Assembly: GCF_900109375.1 (NCBI RefSeq)
Contig: NZ_FOAB01000004.1
Coordinates: forward strand, 496,001 to 560,000
Reading direction: 5' to 3'
Length of the DNA stretch: 64,000 nucleotides
Source of the DNA: Aquimarina amphilecti
Lineage (GTDB): Bacteria; Bacteroidota; Bacteroidia; Flavobacteriales; Flavobacteriaceae
The notes under the pieces are model-generated. The model saw only the letters and a program-made list of their open reading frames with translations, was not told the DNA's origin and did no database searches. Below are positions 62,150 to 64,000 of this stretch, in pieces (the first letter of the stretch is position 1; each line of letters opens with the position of its first letter). A program made the translations under genes and the position numbers.

Positions 62150-62572
62150 ATGATAAATAATAAAATTAAACCTCAAACGCTACTGTCAACTTTATGGATT
62201 TTTGTATTGCTCAATATAATTTTTAGAGACCTACATCAATTTGTCAAATCAGAGTTTATCGAAGAGATAATGACTGGAACTGTCAACGGTATCGAAATAA
62301 CAGACGAATTAATGTTATTGGGTGGGTTTTTAGCAGAAATACCCATCTTGATGGTGCTTCTTTCTAGAATATTAAGTGAAAATGTAAATAAATGGGCTAA
62401 CATAATCGCTGGTATAATCACATTAGTAGTATTTGCGACAGGTATACCTTCGTTAGATATCGATGATGCGTTTCATATGGCTATTGAGACTACTGCTATT
62501 TTATGGATATTCCGAATTGCATGGAAATTGCCAACTTATGATAATGTTAATAATATTGAATCTCATGCCTAA
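62150..62572 (+). CDS. DUF6326-family membrane protein
   Basis: 140 residues with four hydrophobic segments (about 8-28, 57-78, 83-104 and 107-128). The sequence STLWIFVLLNIIFRDLHQFV, then LLGGFLAEIPILMVLLSRIL and NIIAGIITLVVF, matches small four-helix integral membrane proteins of DUF6326. The function is unknown. It starts five bases after the START-like gene and is followed after ten bases by the oxidoreductase, so it is certainly in that operon. Some relatives lie next to stress-response or Crp/Fnr genes, as here. Confidence 0.7.
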   Translation: MINNKIKPQTLLSTLWIFVLLNIIFRDLHQFVKSEFIEEIMTGTVNGIEITDELMLLGGFLAEIPILMVLLSRILSENVNKWANIIAGIITLVVFATGIPSLDIDDAFHMAIETTAILWIFRIAWKLPTYDNVNNIESHA

Positions 62573-62582
62573 TTTAATAAAG

Positions 62583-63569
62583 ATGAAAGCAGTAGTATGC
62601 ACTAAATACGGGCCACCAGAAGTTCTACAAATTCAAGACGTAGAAAAACCTGTTCCAAAGAATAATGAAGTACTTGTGAAAGTTCATGCAACTTCGGTAA
62701 GTGCTGCTGATTATAGAGTACGGAGTTTTGATATTCCAATCTCTTTCTGGCTTCCTGCTCGATTAATGGTGGGGCTTAGAAAGCCTAGAAAGTCTATTTT
62801 AGGGATGGAGCTTTCTGGTAAAATTGAATCTATCGGTAAAGATGTTAAGTTGTTTAAAGAAGGAGATCAAGTATTCGCCGCTAGCCTGCAAACATTTGGA
62901 GGTTACGCAGAATTCATTTGTTTGCGTGAAGATGGTCCAATTGCCTTGAAACCAACGAATGCTACTTATGAAGAAGCTGCGGCCATACCTATAGGTGCGC
63001 GAACGGCATTTCATTATCTCAAAACAATAGGAAATATAAAATCCGAGCAAAAAGTGTTGATATATGGAGCTTCTGGAAGTGTAGGAACCTATGCTGTACA
63101 AATTGCCAAATATTTTGGAGCAGAGGTAACAGGAGTATGTAGCCAGGCTAATTTAGATTTGGTGAAATCTTTGGGAGCTGATAAAGTAATTGATTACGAA
63201 AAAACTGATTTCACGAAAAGTTTCGAAAGTTATGATATTATATTTATAACTGTAGATAAATGCCCCTTTAAAGTTTGTATAGAGGCACTTAATAAAAATG
63301 GATACTACTTAAACATTGGTAGGCCTATGAAAAGTTTGTCAATGATATGGACTTCAATAAATAGTAGTAGAAAAGTGGTTGTAGGAAAAAATTCACCAGA
63401 AACAGCTGAAGCATTAATAATCTTGAAAAGACTTGTTGAAGGAGGTCAACTTCAAATTGTAATTGATAGAAAGTTATCAATTAATAATATTGTCGAAGCC
63501 CATAAATATGTTGATAAAGGACATAAAAAAGGAAATGTTGTAATCACAGTAAATGAAGATGTTTCTTAA
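62583..63569 (+). CDS. Zinc-independent quinone-oxidoreductase-like MDR protein
   Basis: 328 residues from the ATG at 62583 (MKAVVCTKYGPPEVLQIQDV); the frame is open to 62463, but the earlier part overlaps the DUF6326 gene. The medium-chain dehydrogenase/reductase fold is clear: the GroES-like domain VLVKVHATSVSAADYRVRSF and LGMELSGKIESIGKDVKLF; the Rossmann site VLIYGASGSVGTYAVQIAKY with the G-x-S-G-x-V-G form of quinone reductases; and GADKVIDYEKTDF. No Cys/His catalytic zinc set is apparent (S54-A-A replaces the C of zinc ADH), so it is zinc-free. It likely reduces quinones or enones with NADPH in the cytosol. Confidence 0.88.
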   Translation: MKAVVCTKYGPPEVLQIQDVEKPVPKNNEVLVKVHATSVSAADYRVRSFDIPISFWLPARLMVGLRKPRKSILGMELSGKIESIGKDVKLFKEGDQVFAASLQTFGGYAEFICLREDGPIALKPTNATYEEAAAIPIGARTAFHYLKTIGNIKSEQKVLIYGASGSVGTYAVQIAKYFGAEVTGVCSQANLDLVKSLGADKVIDYEKTDFTKSFESYDIIFITVDKCPFKVCIEALNKNGYYLNIGRPMKSLSMIWTSINSSRKVVVGKNSPETAEALIILKRLVEGGQLQIVIDRKLSINNIVEAHKYVDKGHKKGNVVITVNEDVS

Positions 63570-63774
63570 TTCGTTTGTAGCAAAGAAAGGAAGTTAATAA
63601 AACAATTTATGATACGCTTAATAACGGATATATCGTTTCATGCAGTCTACAATTTTTTGATGATTTCATTGAAAATAGAATATTTCAAGTTGAAGTTACA
63701 AAAAATATGTTTACCTAAAATGAATTCTATTTGAACGATGATTAGTCAAACAGATAAAATTAAATGTAATTAAA
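63570..63774. other. Intergenic region with a protein-like fragment
   Basis: A short open frame, without an ATG of its own, from about 63596 reads YDTLNNGYIVSCSLQFFDDF, then IENRIFQVEVTKNM, and stops at TAA about 63718. It looks protein-like but I do not recognise the family. It may be a remnant. Confidence 0.25.
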
Positions 63775-63968
63775 ATGAAACAAAATAATATAAGTTGGTT
63801 AATTTCCCCAATGACATTTTACTCTGTGTTAATATGGTCTTAGCACAGGGTAATATGTCTAAAATTGACGCGAGCTCAATTAAAATCACGATTGATAATT
63901 CAATTTTCGAGACTCAGATCATACCAGTATGGAATAATTCATCTAAAAACTCTAAATACAAAAAATGA
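63775..63968 (+). pseudogene. Frameshifted small secreted protein
   Basis: The ATG at 63775 opens a 22-codon frame (MKQNNISWLISPMTFYSVLI) that ends at TAG 63841. In the +2 frame an ATG at 63834 continues with LAQGNMSKIDASSIKITIDN, then SIFETQIIPVWNNSSKN, and stops at 63966-63968. Joined, they look like a signal peptide followed by a β-rich domain resembling the N-terminus of cyclophilin-like-fold proteins (I-x-I-T-I-x-N-x-x-F, then N-x-S), so a single frameshift seems to have broken the gene. The match is weak. Confidence 0.35.
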
Positions 63969-64000
63969 AGGGACAGGGTTTTCATATGAATATAATCTAC

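Noticed and set aside
1-64000. CRISPR arrays, insertion sequences, rRNA and intact tRNA genes
   Set aside because: I looked for regularly spaced repeats, transposase motifs and cloverleaf-like sequences and saw none beyond the weak tRNA-Ser-like fragment near 55408.

Overview
The window is A+T-rich bacterial DNA from the Bacteroidota, most likely a marine member of the Flavobacteriaceae (an Aquimarina-like genus would fit, but I cannot prove the genus). The signs are lipoproteins with SC/AC/GC lipoboxes, A-rich leaders instead of Shine-Dalgarno sites, -7 boxes of the form TAnnTTTG, about 800-residue double MacB/FtsX permeases, DUF2024, GIN-domain and Crp/Fnr proteins of flavobacterial style. 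I see no rRNA, intact tRNA, CRISPR array, transposase or phage gene.

Left part (1-29,000): an accessory patchwork of short units. It holds a redoxin pair (2-1061); membrane proteins and a zinc-metallopeptidase-like protein; a membrane-anchored AraC regulator next to an S41 protease; two GrpB-family genes; an Imm17-like small membrane protein; an FAD monooxygenase; a LysE exporter; and Mog. Next come a PhoX-like protein, a di-heme peroxidase and a sulfatase (12,116-16,650), then an AraC-SDR unit, and a Crp/Fnr gene followed by a tautomerase-SDR-NTF2 operon with an FNR/CRP-like palindrome in front. After these lie M18 aminopeptidase, a divergent Lrp/2-hydroxyacid dehydrogenase pair, VOC, MepB and a secreted S8 protease. 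Short gene relics sit between units.

Centre (29,172-52,280): the main system, a large tripartite ABC export locus. On the minus strand a HlyD adaptor, a MacB-type ATPase and five FtsX/MacB permeases form one operon. A sixth permease, a GIN-domain protein, a second ATPase and TolC form the next. Divergent from them is an overlapping NtrC-type sigma-54 activator and histidine kinase pair. Both minus-strand operons start with the same module: a TTGGCAC -24 box and, exactly 54 bp further upstream, a 40-bp two-site element related between the two copies. This looks like a self-contained two-component/sigma-54 regulon driving its own exporter, and it is the best candidate here for an incompletely described system.

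Right part (52,328-64,000): a five-gene minus-strand thiol/redox operon (small thioredoxin-like protein, lipoprotein, DUF2024, cytosolic TlpA-like protein, MarR regulator with a C-terminal cysteine cluster) with AGGAWTCCT-type repeats at its promoter. Then follow a 930-bp gene-poor stretch; an envelope cluster (outer-membrane barrel, M23 peptidase lipoprotein, NHL-repeat lyase-like lipoprotein, membrane TlpA, PD40 lipoprotein); a Crp/Fnr regulator; and a START-like lipoprotein-DUF6326-quinone-oxidoreductase operon. A 51-bp promoter element with a TAACTTAAGTTA palindrome occurs twice, before the barrel gene and before the START-like gene that diverges from the Crp/Fnr gene. The right edge carries a frameshifted small gene.
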